Assembly (NCBI GenBank): GCA_046328125.1
Contig: JAXLXF010000018.1
Location: forward strand, 1 to 64,000
Reading direction: 5' to 3'
DNA: 64,000 nucleotides
DNA from: JADZEM01 sp046328125
Lineage (GTDB): Bacteria > Chloroflexota > UBA6077 > JACCZL01
Below, piece after piece: positions 23,567 to 32,187 of the stretch (position 1 is the first letter of the stretch; each line of letters begins with the position of its first letter). Position numbers and translations under genes: made by a program. The notes below the pieces were generated by a model. That model searched no databases and was not told the origin of the DNA. It saw only the letters and a list, made by a program, of their open reading frames with translations.

Positions 23567-26236
23567 TTAGGCGGTGGGGGCGCGGCCGGAATGGCCGGGG
23601 GACATGTACGAGCCCTTGTGGACCGCCCAGACGGCGACCTGCGCTCGATTGGCAAAACCGAGCTTCGCAAGGATACTCGCCATATGGGCATCTACCGTGC
23701 GCTTGCTGACCACGAGGCGGTCGGCGATCTGCTGGTTGGAGAGACCGGCGGCGGTCAGCGCGGCGACCTCGTCCTCCCGGCGGGTCAACGTGCCAGCTGC
23801 TGGGCCGGACCGGGAGTCAGCGCGCAGCTCGGAGCTGACGTCGGTTCCCGGGCAGGGCCGATCGCCGAGCGAATCCGCCTCCTGCTCTCTGACTTGCGCC
23901 TCGGCGGGCAGGCTCGAGGCAAGCTCCACGGCAGATGCCGTCCCGGCGACGCGTCCCCGGGACCATTCGGCCACGAACGCCTCCGCGTCGAGTGACGCGC
24001 GTGTCGCCGAGACGTCTCGCTCATAGTCTGACCGACCAGCGGCCGGTACCGGTGCGCCGATCCGATCTCTGAGCGCCTCGGCCGCGCCGAACAGTCGCGC
24101 CGAGAGCGCAGGCTGGCCGCGGACGCTGGCGATGCTGGCCAGACGTTCACAGCACTCGGCGATACCCTCACGGTCACCCATCTCCTGTCGAACGGCGAGA
24201 CTCTCCTGATACAGCGTGACGGCTCGTTCGACCTGGCCTCGGTGCTGGGCGACCATGCCGAGTGTGACCAGCGAGAAGCCGATGCCCCATCGGTACCGCA
24301 GCTCGCGACAAAGCGCGAGGTGCTCCTCGGCTACGGCGAGTGCCTCTTCAATTCGTCCCTGTCCGTAGGCGACTCTCGCCATGAACTCCAGCGCGACGAC
24401 TGCCCCGAAGCGCTCGTCCTCCTGGCCGAACACGCGCAAGCACTCCTCCTGGAAACGCGCTGCTCGATCGAGATCGCCATGTCCCCATGCGACCGACCCG
24501 AGGAGGTGCAGCGTGAGCGCGATGCCGCGCCGATCTTCGAGTGCGCGGAACCGCGCGAGACTGCGTTCGAGGACACGGATTCCACGCTCGTACTCACCGA
24601 GTGCGCGAGCCAGGCGACCTTGACAGGCCAGCGCCCAGGCAATGCACGATTCCTCACCGCCACGCGTGGCGATGTCCAGGCTTCGATCCAGGAAGTCCGT
24701 GGCTTGTCCAAGCTCGTTGCCATGAATGGCGAGCATTCCGGCGCCGACGAGCGCTCTGGAGTACACACGCGACGCGCCGGGCGCCCGCGCATCGACCTCA
24801 ACGCCGTCGATTGCGTGCCCGATCGAGTGGAGACCGTCGGTGAAGTAGCCCCGGATAAGCCAGAACCACCAGAGTGCCGCCACTGCTCGGGCTCCGAGCA
24901 GCCTGAGACGAGGGTCGCTCTGGCTCGCCTGAATGGCGGCTCGGAGATTGTCCCGCTCCAGTTCGAGGCGCTCGAACCAGGCGACATGATCGGCTCGCCA
25001 CAGCTGGTCCTCCGCGTCCTCTGCGAGCTGGACGAAGTACTCGGCGTGACGTCGTCGCGCGTCGTCGGTCTCGCCCGCCTCGGACAGACGGTCGAACGCA
25101 TACTGACGGATCATCTCCAGGCAGCGGTAGCGTGGCCGGTCGGTGGCAGCATCCTCGACCTCAACGAGCGACTTGTCCACCAGCCGCGACAGCAGCTCGA
25201 ACGGCGTCGGCGTGTGGCCGGGCACGGTCATGGTCGCGGCACCCGATTCGACCCGTCGACGGGTCGGATCGGGTGCCGTTGCCTCGGCAGCCTCCAGCGT
25301 CCAGCCGCCGGCGAAGACCGAGAGTCGGCGCAGGAGCGCCTGTTCGGCTGGGGGGAGCAGGCGGTAGCTCCATTCGACGGTCGCTTCCAGGGTCTGTTGT
25401 CGGGGCAGGGCGGTGCGGACACCACCGGTCAGCAGCTGGAAACAGTCGTCGAGACGGCTGGCGATCTGCGCGAGCGACAGATGTGGGACGCGCGCCGCTG
25501 CCAGCTCAATGGCAAGAGGGATCCCGTCCAGGCGTGCACAGATCCGGGCCACCACGGGGGCGGTATGAGAGGAGAGGTCGAACTGGGGCCGCGCCGCCCG
25601 TGCCCGCGCGACGAACAGCTGAACCGCCTCGTAACCGTCCAGCTCGGCCGGCCCGCCGCCGACGGTCGATGTGGGATCAGCCGGTGGTGTCGAGAGGGAC
25701 GGCACGCGCCAGAGCAGCTCGCCCTCACAGCGCAGCGCTTCGCGACTCGTCGCGAGCATGTGCAGGGTCGGGCAGGCGCCCAGCAAGTGCCCAACGAGCT
25801 CGGCGCAGGCGTCGATCAGGTGCTCGCAGTTGTCCACCACGAGGAGGAGGTCTCGTCCTTGAAGCACCTCGGCGAGCGTCGCCCGGATCGACTGGTTCCC
25901 ACGCTCTTGGATGCCGAGCTCGGTTGCGACCTGGCTGGGGACCAGGCTCGGGTCGCCAAGTCCGGCCAGCTCGACGAACGCGACGCCGTCGCGAAACTGG
26001 CCCTGGAGGACAGTCGCGACGCGCAGGGCCAGCCTGGTCTTGCCGACTCCGGGCGCTCCCGCGAGCGTGACGAGACGATGGACGCCGACGAGATCGACGA
26101 CGTCCTGGATCTCGCGCTCGCGGCCGATGAAGCTGGACAGGCGGGGCGGCAGTGTCGTCGTGAGTCCGCGGTCGGTTCGGCCAGAAGAGTCCACGGTCGC
26201 AGCTCCGACTCTGGAGGGGCGAAACGAACGAGCCAC
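23567..26236 (-). CDS. STAND-type ATPase with TPR region and LuxR HTH
   Basis: An 889-residue regulator. Residues 35-300 form an NB-ARC/AAA-like ATPase with Walker A GAPGVGKT (60-67) and Walker B LLLVVDNCEHL; a long helical TPR-like region with repeated Ala/Glu/Leu motifs fills about 400-740; a LuxR HTH ends the protein (LTRREDEVAALTAAGLSNQQIADRLVVSKRTVDAH in normal order, near 822-860). Such proteins switch on transcription on ligand binding and ATP exchange. The start is a GTG; another GTG 14 codons in has GGAG upstream. It begins 13 bases after the flippase-like gene and may share its transcript. Confidence 0.88.
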   Translation of the reverse strand: MARSFRPSRVGAATVDSSGRTDRGLTTTLPPRLSSFIGREREIQDVVDLVGVHRLVTLAGAPGVGKTRLALRVATVLQGQFRDGVAFVELAGLGDPSLVPSQVATELGIQERGNQSIRATLAEVLQGRDLLLVVDNCEHLIDACAELVGHLLGACPTLHMLATSREALRCEGELLWRVPSLSTPPADPTSTVGGGPAELDGYEAVQLFVARARAARPQFDLSSHTAPVVARICARLDGIPLAIELAAARVPHLSLAQIASRLDDCFQLLTGGVRTALPRQQTLEATVEWSYRLLPPAEQALLRRLSVFAGGWTLEAAEATAPDPTRRRVESGAATMTVPGHTPTPFELLSRLVDKSLVEVEDAATDRPRYRCLEMIRQYAFDRLSEAGETDDARRRHAEYFVQLAEDAEDQLWRADHVAWFERLELERDNLRAAIQASQSDPRLRLLGARAVAALWWFWLIRGYFTDGLHSIGHAIDGVEVDARAPGASRVYSRALVGAGMLAIHGNELGQATDFLDRSLDIATRGGEESCIAWALACQGRLARALGEYERGIRVLERSLARFRALEDRRGIALTLHLLGSVAWGHGDLDRAARFQEECLRVFGQEDERFGAVVALEFMARVAYGQGRIEEALAVAEEHLALCRELRYRWGIGFSLVTLGMVAQHRGQVERAVTLYQESLAVRQEMGDREGIAECCERLASIASVRGQPALSARLFGAAEALRDRIGAPVPAAGRSDYERDVSATRASLDAEAFVAEWSRGRVAGTASAVELASSLPAEAQVREQEADSLGDRPCPGTDVSSELRADSRSGPAAGTLTRREDEVAALTAAGLSNQQIADRLVVSKRTVDAHMASILAKLGFANRAQVAVWAVHKGSYMSPGHSGRAPTA

Positions 26237-26249
26237 GGGGCGAGGGCGA

Positions 26250-27179
26250 CTATCGAGCGCGGGCTGCCAGGATGGACAGTCCGGCGGCCAGCATCTCGGC
26301 AGAGATCGTGACGATCCGGTACAGCACGCTCGTTACGGCGGCTGCTGGCGCTGGCATCATCGTGGACAGGAGCAGCGTCATCAACCCCTCACGGGCGCCC
26401 AGGCCGGCCGGCGCGATCGGGACCGCCAGCCCGAACAGGTAGCTCAGCGCGGCGATCCCGCTGACGGCCGGCAGGTGCTCCCAGCCGAGCGCCCCGACGA
26501 CGGTGTGCGAGGTCGCGAACAGGGCGACCGACATCATGACCCAGGACGCGACGTAGGCGACCAGGAGCAACAGAATCGTCCGGTACGGGGGAAGGTCGGT
26601 GCAGAGCTCGGTCGCCTTGCCGGGCAGACGGTTCGAGAGGAACCTCAGCAGCGGCCCCATCACTTTCGGGTGGAGGCCAATCAGCCCGGCTGGCAGGGCG
26701 AGATACGAGAGCCAGCTCAGCCAGTCGAGGTTGACGGTCAACACCTGACCCTGCAGCAGGATCGGGATGCTGATAGCACTCAGGAGGGCGGCGCCGAGTA
26801 GTGAGAGCGCTAGCTCGACGAGCACGCTGGTGACGCCAATCGAGGCGGACTGATTGTGTCCTTGCAGCAAGGCGACGCGGCCGGCTGCGTGCATGACCTT
26901 GCCGGGCAGGTACTTCCCGATGTTCGTCACCAGGAAGATGCGCACGCCCTCGGCGGTGCCGATCCTGCCGCCGAGGCCGCGGAAGATGGTGAGCCAGAGC
27001 AGGGCGGTGGCGGTGGACGAGCCGAGCATCAGCAGGAAGCCAACGGCGATCGGCAGCGGCTGAAGGTGCCACTCAACCTGGGACATGCGCGGATCGGTCA
27101 GGCCGATCCAGAGCGCGTAGCCGACCCCGCCAATGAGTACGAGCCCGAGCAGCAGCTTCAGCGCGGGATGGCGAAGCAT
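26250..27179 (-). CDS. Flippase-like membrane protein (LPG_synthase_TM/UPF0104)
   Basis: A 309-residue protein with seven or eight membrane helices and the motifs of the lysylphosphatidylglycerol-synthase transmembrane family: NIGKYLPGKVMHAAGRVALL (about 86-105) and FGLAVPIAPAGLGAREGLMTLLL near the C-terminus. Members are thought to move or handle lipid-linked molecules. It lies between a glycosyltransferase and a large regulator on the same strand, which suggests a cell-surface glycolipid role. Confidence 0.85.
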   Translation of the reverse strand: MLRHPALKLLLGLVLIGGVGYALWIGLTDPRMSQVEWHLQPLPIAVGFLLMLGSSTATALLWLTIFRGLGGRIGTAEGVRIFLVTNIGKYLPGKVMHAAGRVALLQGHNQSASIGVTSVLVELALSLLGAALLSAISIPILLQGQVLTVNLDWLSWLSYLALPAGLIGLHPKVMGPLLRFLSNRLPGKATELCTDLPPYRTILLLLVAYVASWVMMSVALFATSHTVVGALGWEHLPAVSGIAALSYLFGLAVPIAPAGLGAREGLMTLLLSTMMPAPAAAVTSVLYRIVTISAEMLAAGLSILAARAR

Positions 27180-27309
27180 GCCAGTCCGCGGCCTGGGAAT
27201 CGTGGCAGCCAGGGATCGACCTCCGACGGGGACATAGCGCTAAGGCTACCGGATCGGCTCGTTGCGACGAAAGGATGTCAGGACGGATCGTGCCACCTGC
27301 CACGGACGG

Positions 27310-28524
27310 TTACGAACCTGGCTTGGTCAGCTGCCGGTACAGCGCAAGCGTGCGGCGTGCGGCTTCGGGCCAGCCATGCGGTCCGAGCGCCTGCGCCTGA
27401 CCGGCCCGGCCGAGGCAAGTCGCGAGGGCAGGATCGGCCAGGAGGCGCTCGACAGCGGCGCCGAGCTGGTCCGGCGAGGACGGCGGCGCCAGCAGCCCGC
27501 TCGCGCCGTCCTCGATCAGCTCGCCGAGATCCCCAGCGTCGGTGGCGACGACCGGGCAGCCGAATCGACGGGCCGCGAGCAGCATCGCGCTGGAGGTGAC
27601 CGACCGGTACGGCAGCACCACGACGTCCGCCGCGCAGAGGTAGGCGACGAGGGTTGACTCCGGCAGGAAACGCAAGTCCAGGGTCGTTCTGTCGAGCAGT
27701 CCAAGCTGGTCGAGCTGTTGGCGATAGCCGTCGAGCGGCTCGTTCGGCTTGCCGGCGATGACGAGTCGGGCGGACGGACGGCGGCCAGCGACGGTCCCAA
27801 ACGCCGCGATCAGGTCGGAGAGCCCCTTGTACGGCTCGATCAGGCCGGTGAAGAGAACGAGCTCGCCATCCAGGGGCAGACCGAGCGTGCGACGGGCTTC
27901 GTCGCGCGAGAGCTCGGGCCACCCTTCGAGCATCGGCCCCATCGGCACGACGGCGATCCGGTGACCGGGGATCCGCCACTCGTCCCGGAGCGCCTGGGCG
28001 CTGCGTTCGCTGTGGACGACCAGCGCATCGGCGGCACGGTAGAGGCGGCCATACACAACGGCGTCTCTCGGGCGGGCGTGGTGCGGGATCAGGTTGTGGA
28101 CCGTGTAGACCAGCGGCACGCCGAGTCGGCGCACGAGCTGCCAGATCAGCAGGTCGAGCGTTGGCTGGACGGTCCACTGGACGTGCACGAGATCCGGGCG
28201 GGCACGGCCACGCCGAAGCGCGAGGCCGACCAACAACGGCAGCCAGTCGAGTGGGTACTCGGCGGCCTTGAGAATGCGCCGCGCGGCCGGGCGCTGGGTG
28301 AGTCCGGTCCGCGCCGCGAGCGACGATCCCGCGAGGCGAAAGAACCGCTCGTCCAGGCGTAGGCCACCGGATCGTGGCAGCTCCTCGTAGAGGAAGCGCG
28401 AGGTCAGCAGCTCGACGCGGCAGCCGGCCGCTGCCAACGCCTCGCCGAGGGCACGGTCGTATGGCGGGGTATTGGCGTTCGGGTCCAGCTGGAGGACGTG
28501 GAGTGGCCGTTGGGCGGGTATCAT
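27310..28524 (-). CDS. Glycosyltransferase, family 4-like
   Basis: A 404-residue GT-B fold enzyme. The N-terminal half has LHVLQLDPNANTPPYDRALGEAL and HVQWTVQPTLDLLIWQL; the C-terminal half has LFTGLIEPYKGLSDLI, AADVVVLPYRSVTSSAML and GDLGELIEDGASGLL with the usual EX7E-type glutamates. It transfers a sugar from a nucleotide donor to a lipid or glycan acceptor. The start may be ATG 28524 or ATG 28548. Only 36 bases separate 28524 from the divergent glycosyltransferase start. Confidence 0.85.
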   Translation of the reverse strand: MIPAQRPLHVLQLDPNANTPPYDRALGEALAAAGCRVELLTSRFLYEELPRSGGLRLDERFFRLAGSSLAARTGLTQRPAARRILKAAEYPLDWLPLLVGLALRRGRARPDLVHVQWTVQPTLDLLIWQLVRRLGVPLVYTVHNLIPHHARPRDAVVYGRLYRAADALVVHSERSAQALRDEWRIPGHRIAVVPMGPMLEGWPELSRDEARRTLGLPLDGELVLFTGLIEPYKGLSDLIAAFGTVAGRRPSARLVIAGKPNEPLDGYRQQLDQLGLLDRTTLDLRFLPESTLVAYLCAADVVVLPYRSVTSSAMLLAARRFGCPVVATDAGDLGELIEDGASGLLAPPSSPDQLGAAVERLLADPALATCLGRAGQAQALGPHGWPEAARRTLALYRQLTKPGS

Positions 28525-28560
28525 CGGTCGGTCGTGGACAGTGCGCATGGCAGCAGCAGT

Positions 28561-29799
28561 ATGCGGATCCTGATCCTGACCCATCATTATCCGCCCGAGG
28601 TGGGCGCGCCGCAGACGCGCCTGAGCGGCACGGCCCGCTTCCTGCGCGAGCGCGGGCACGACGTGGCGGTCGTCACGGCGATGCCCTCGTACCCGACCGG
28701 GGTGATCGCGCCGGCGTACAGGCGGACGCCGCGCCGGACCGAGTGGATCGACGGCATCCGGGTGGAGCGGACCTGGACGTACGCTCGGCCGGGCGGCTCG
28801 ATCCGCCTGCGACTGGCGAATCAGCTCTCGTTCACGGCGTCGGCGCTGGCGGCGCTGCCGGCGGTCGGACCGCGCGACGTGGTGCTGGTGGAGAGCCCGC
28901 CACTGTTCCTGGGGATGACGGGCGCGATCTTCAGCGCCACGCTCCGGGCGCCGATGGTGCTCCACGTCTCGGATCTCTGGCCGGCCGTGCCCATTGAGCT
29001 TGGGGCGCTGCGCAACCCGCTGGCGATCCAGGCGGCGCGGCTGTTCGAGCGCGCGGCGTACGCGGCCAGCACGCGCCTGATCCTGGTCACCGAGCGCTGG
29101 CGAGATCAGCTCGTCGAGCAGGGCGTGCCAGCCGAGAAGATCGATCTGGTGACCAACGGCGTAGACGCCCGATTCCTGGACCCGGAGGCCGAGGAGAGCC
29201 GGGCCGCGCGCGAGGCTGTCCGTGCCGAGCTCGGGCTGGCCGAGAAGACGGTGGTGGCGTGCATCGGAACGGTGAGCTACGTCTACGGCTACGAGACGAT
29301 TCTGGAGGCGGCCGGGTTGCTCGCTTCGGACCGGTCGATCCAATTTCTCGTCGTCGGGGACGGCTCGCAGAAGCAGGCCGTGCAGGAGATCGTCACCTCG
29401 CGGCGACTGACGAACGTGACGCTGCTGCCGGCCCAGCCACATGGGCGGATTCGAGGGTTGCTGGCGGCGTCCGATCTGTCGGCGAGCGCGCTGCTGCCGA
29501 TGCCAGTCACGCGCGGCCAGTTGCCGGTGCGGGTGCTGGAGGCGCTGTCGATGGGCCTGCCGGTGACGTTCAGCGGCGAGGGGGTGGCCGCTCGGCTGGT
29601 CGCCGAGAGCGGCGGCGGGGTCGCCGTGCCACCGGACGACGCCTCAGCGCTGGCGGATGCGATCCGGGCACTGGCGTCGGACGCGGCCAGGCGGCAGCAG
29701 TTGGGAAGAGCAGGTCGGGCGACGATCCTGGAGCGGTTCGACCGGCGGCTGGTGGCGGCGAAGATCGAGGTGTCACTGCTGCGGGCCATCGGGCGCTGA
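28561..29799 (+). CDS. Glycosyltransferase, family 4 (WbuB-like)
   Basis: A 412-residue GT4 enzyme with the WbuB-type opening MRILILTHHYPPEVGAPQ, then MPSYPTG, LHVSDLWPAVPIELG, VTNGVD, and the donor-site region LSASALLPMPVTRGQLPVRVLEALSMGLPV. Members work in capsule or lipopolysaccharide-type glycan assembly. It is divergent from another GT4-like gene, so the region handles surface glycans. No strong ribosome-binding site is seen before the ATG. Confidence 0.88.
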   Translation: MRILILTHHYPPEVGAPQTRLSGTARFLRERGHDVAVVTAMPSYPTGVIAPAYRRTPRRTEWIDGIRVERTWTYARPGGSIRLRLANQLSFTASALAALPAVGPRDVVLVESPPLFLGMTGAIFSATLRAPMVLHVSDLWPAVPIELGALRNPLAIQAARLFERAAYAASTRLILVTERWRDQLVEQGVPAEKIDLVTNGVDARFLDPEAEESRAAREAVRAELGLAEKTVVACIGTVSYVYGYETILEAAGLLASDRSIQFLVVGDGSQKQAVQEIVTSRRLTNVTLLPAQPHGRIRGLLAASDLSASALLPMPVTRGQLPVRVLEALSMGLPVTFSGEGVAARLVAESGGGVAVPPDDASALADAIRALASDAARRQQLGRAGRATILERFDRRLVAAKIEVSLLRAIGR

Positions 29800-29826
29800 C
29801 GCTCCGAGACCACGCCACGCAGCGAC

Positions 29827-29832
29827 TACAAT
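29827..29832 (+). promoter_or_regulatory. Candidate -10 element of the DUF433/DUF5615 TA pair
   Basis: TACAAT, 50 bases before the ATG at 29883, in the gap after the glycosyltransferase. The -35 region is unclear. Confidence 0.35.
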
Positions 29833-29882
29833 TCGAGGACGGCGGACACGTCCGAGACCACGTCCCGACCCGGAGGCTGGCG

Positions 29883-30347
29883 ATGCAGATCGAGATTCCT
29901 GACGAGCTTCAGGCGGCGCTCGCGGAGATCGGCGAGAAGACCGGCCAGGACGCCGCGAGCCTGGTGACGGAGATGGTGACTGAGGCGATCAAGCTGCGCC
30001 GGGTGCCAGGTATCGTGTTTGCCGACGGCGCGACGGGTCGGCGTGCCCGCGTCGGCGGCACCGGCATTGAGGTCTTCGAGATCATCGACCGGTACGAGCT
30101 GGTGGGCCGCGACAGACTGAAGCTACAGGAGCTTTTCGATTGGCTCAAGCCTCACCAGATTCAGATGGCGCTCGACTATTACGAGGCGTATCCGGACGAC
30201 ATCAGCCCCCACTTGCTCACCGAGGAAGAAGAGGTTGCAGCGATGGAGGCAGCTCACGCCAAACATCCATGGATGCGCCGAGATTGGCCCGGCAGGAAGC
30301 CAGGACGGACGGTGAAGGCGAGCGACCTGACTCGGGACCCTGTGTGA
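29883..30347 (+). CDS. DUF433-containing antitoxin
   Basis: A 154-residue protein with an N-terminal ribbon-helix-helix-like part (MQIEIPDELQAALAEIGEKTG, abbreviated motif IPDEL) and a DUF433 domain in the middle (RRARVGGTGIEVFEIIDRYE, then LFDWLKPHQIQMALDYYEAYPDDI). DUF433 proteins are antitoxins to PIN-like DUF5615 toxins. GGAGG lies seven bases before the ATG. The toxin gene follows nine bases downstream, so this TA module is complete. Confidence 0.82.
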   Translation: MQIEIPDELQAALAEIGEKTGQDAASLVTEMVTEAIKLRRVPGIVFADGATGRRARVGGTGIEVFEIIDRYELVGRDRLKLQELFDWLKPHQIQMALDYYEAYPDDISPHLLTEEEEVAAMEAAHAKHPWMRRDWPGRKPGRTVKASDLTRDPV

Positions 30348-30356
30348 TCGCGATCC

Positions 30357-30719
30357 ATGCTCTATCTGATTGACGAGGATCTTGCCACCGACATCGCGCG
30401 GATCGGGAGACGGATCGGCCTCGACGTCCTGAGCGTGCACGAGATTGGTCGTGAGGGATGGTCCGACGAGCGGCAGCTCGAAACGGCCGGGCGCGAGGGC
30501 CGCTGTGTCGTGACGGGCAATCGCGGCGACTTCGAGGATTTGACGAACCAGTTCTTCCTTGCACATCGGCCCCATGCGGGAGTGCTGATCGTACAGAGAG
30601 CTTTGCGTCACGCACCTCCTGCTACTGTTGCTCGCGCACTCCTGGCATACGAGGAAGCTCGTGGCACGTTCCCGATGGCGTACATCAGTGACTATCTCCA
30701 TCCGGCGCGAGACGAGTAG
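30357..30719 (+). CDS. PIN-like DUF5615 toxin
   Basis: A 120-residue PIN-like protein: LIDEDLATDIARI carries the first acidic pair, VLSVHEIG and WSDERQLETAGREGRCVVTGNRGDF carry the further acidic residues, and the C-terminal helix AYEEARGTFP follows. DUF5615 proteins are predicted ribonuclease toxins paired with DUF433 antitoxins, as found here. Length and motifs are normal and intact. Confidence 0.82.
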   Translation: MLYLIDEDLATDIARIGRRIGLDVLSVHEIGREGWSDERQLETAGREGRCVVTGNRGDFEDLTNQFFLAHRPHAGVLIVQRALRHAPPATVARALLAYEEARGTFPMAYISDYLHPARDE

Positions 30720-30769
30720 TTGCGGAGAGTCCGGTGCGAGGATCGCGAGGCCGTTACCGGGGGCTCTGG

Positions 30770-30775
30770 TACAAT
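30770..30775 (+). promoter_or_regulatory. Extended -10 promoter of the AlaX-translin operon
   Basis: TGGTACAAT forms TG-N-TACAAT, an extended -10 element needing little -35 contact. The start would be near 30782, only about 11 bases before the ATG at 30793. Confidence 0.5.
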
Positions 30776-30792
30776 CGGGGGGCGGAGGCGCG

Positions 30793-31518
30793 ATGACTGA
30801 GCTGCTCTACGCGAGCGACGCCTACCTGAAGGAAGTCGATGCGACCGTCCAGGAGATCCGCGACGGCGCGGTGATCCTCGACCGGACCGTCTTCTACGCT
30901 ACCGGCGGCGGCCAGCCCCACGACACGGGCACGCTGAGCTGGACTGGGGCCGACGGGGCGCCGCACACCTGCCGGGTGACCGAGGTCAAGAAGCAGGGTC
31001 CGGACGTGCTCCACAAGATCGACGGCGAGACGCCGGTAGCTGGGGCCGTCGTGCACGGCGCAATCGACTGGGACCGCCGTTACGCGCTCATGAAGCACCA
31101 CACCGCGCTGCACTCGATGTCGGGCGTCATCTATCGGCTGTTCGGGGCGCTGGTGACCGGCGGTCAGATGTACGTGGACCGGGCGCGGATGGACTTCGCC
31201 CTGGAAGACCTGTCCGCCGAGAAGCTCCAGGCGATCGAGGATGAGACGAACCGGCTGATGTCCGAAGGCCATCCGATCCACGTCAAGGTGCTGCCCCGCG
31301 AGGAGGCGTTCCAGATCCCGGATCTGATCCGGACCAACATCAACCTGCTGCCGCCGGCCATCACCGAGGTCCGGATCGTGGACATCGAGGGGATCGACCA
31401 GCAGGCTGATGGCGGCACCCACGTCAACAACACCAGCGAGGTCGGGCGAGTCAAGATCACGAAGACCGAGAACAAAGGGCGCATCAACAAGCGGCTCGAG
31501 ATCGTCGTAGACTCATGA
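30793..31518 (+). CDS. alaX: Alanyl-tRNA editing protein AlaX
   Basis: A free-standing relative of the AlaRS editing domain that hydrolyses Ser-tRNA(Ala) or Gly-tRNA(Ala). The 241 residues start with an OB-like part (VILDRTVFYATGGGQPHDTG), then the zinc motif HTALH (H103, H107) and DGGTH (206-210). The usual motif is CGGTH; here D206 stands where the zinc-binding cysteine is expected. The ATG follows GGCGGAGGCGCG. The stop overlaps the next start (ATGA), coupling it to a translin-like gene. Confidence 0.9.
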   Translation: MTELLYASDAYLKEVDATVQEIRDGAVILDRTVFYATGGGQPHDTGTLSWTGADGAPHTCRVTEVKKQGPDVLHKIDGETPVAGAVVHGAIDWDRRYALMKHHTALHSMSGVIYRLFGALVTGGQMYVDRARMDFALEDLSAEKLQAIEDETNRLMSEGHPIHVKVLPREEAFQIPDLIRTNINLLPPAITEVRIVDIEGIDQQADGGTHVNNTSEVGRVKITKTENKGRINKRLEIVVDS

Positions 31519-32171
31519 GTGTGCTGGACGAGATCGAGCGATGGGCCAGGGCGGAATTCGAGACGAAGAACGCCGCCCGCGAGCAGGCGTTGTCCCAATC
31601 TCGGGAGCTGATCCGGACCTGCGCGAACACGATCCGGGCCGTCCACCGGCGTGACTACGACCAGGCCCGGACACTTCTCGCCGCCGCACGTGAGCTATCG
31701 GAGCGGCTGACGCGCAATCTGGGGCCATACCCCGACCTGTTCTACACCGGCTACGTCCAGGACGCGCAGAAGGAGTACGTCGAGGCGACCGCCACGCTGA
31801 GCCTGGTCAGCGGCAGCCCGATGCCGTCGCCCGAGGAGCTGGGAGTCGCGCCGGCGCCGTTCCTGAACGGGCTGGCTGAGACGGTCGGCGAGCTGCGGCG
31901 GTTCGTGCTGGACAAGCTGCGGCGCGGCGAGCTCGACGGCACCGAGGCACTGCTCCAGATGATGGACGACATCTACGCGCTGCTGGTCACCATCGACTAC
32001 CCGGACGCGCTGACCGGTGGCCTGCGTCGGACGACGGACGCGGCGCGCGGCATCCTGGAGCGAACCAGAGGCGACCTGACGTTCGCGCTCCGTCAGCAGG
32101 AGTTGGAGCGCTCGCTGGCGCGGGTCGAGCAGCGCATCCAGCAGAGCCTCGGCGTCTCCGACGCCGGCTGA
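31515..32171 (+). CDS. Translin/TRAX family protein
   Basis: A 218-residue all-helical protein matching the translin/TRAX (C3PO) family, RNA-binding rings and, for TRAX-like subunits, RNases. KEYVEA (E87, E90) aligns with the QEYVEA catalytic glutamates of human TRAX, and LNGLAETVGELRR (E122) aligns with YLLGVADLTGELMR, so a glutamate replaces the third acidic residue. The C-terminal helices with the IDYPDALTGGLRRTTDAARG region match in spacing. All three acidic positions are filled, so it may be an active nuclease. It overlaps the AlaX gene by four bases. The family is well known in eukaryotes and archaea and rarer in bacteria. Confidence 0.82.
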   Translation: MSVLDEIERWARAEFETKNAAREQALSQSRELIRTCANTIRAVHRRDYDQARTLLAAARELSERLTRNLGPYPDLFYTGYVQDAQKEYVEATATLSLVSGSPMPSPEELGVAPAPFLNGLAETVGELRRFVLDKLRRGELDGTEALLQMMDDIYALLVTIDYPDALTGGLRRTTDAARGILERTRGDLTFALRQQELERSLARVEQRIQQSLGVSDAG

Positions 32172-32187
32172 GCGAGAGACGGTGAGC

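Noticed and set aside
28549..29442. Upstream extension of the reverse-strand glycosyltransferase frame across the divergent glycosyltransferase
   Set aside because: Homology starts only at about 28524; the extension is antisense to a clear GT4 gene.
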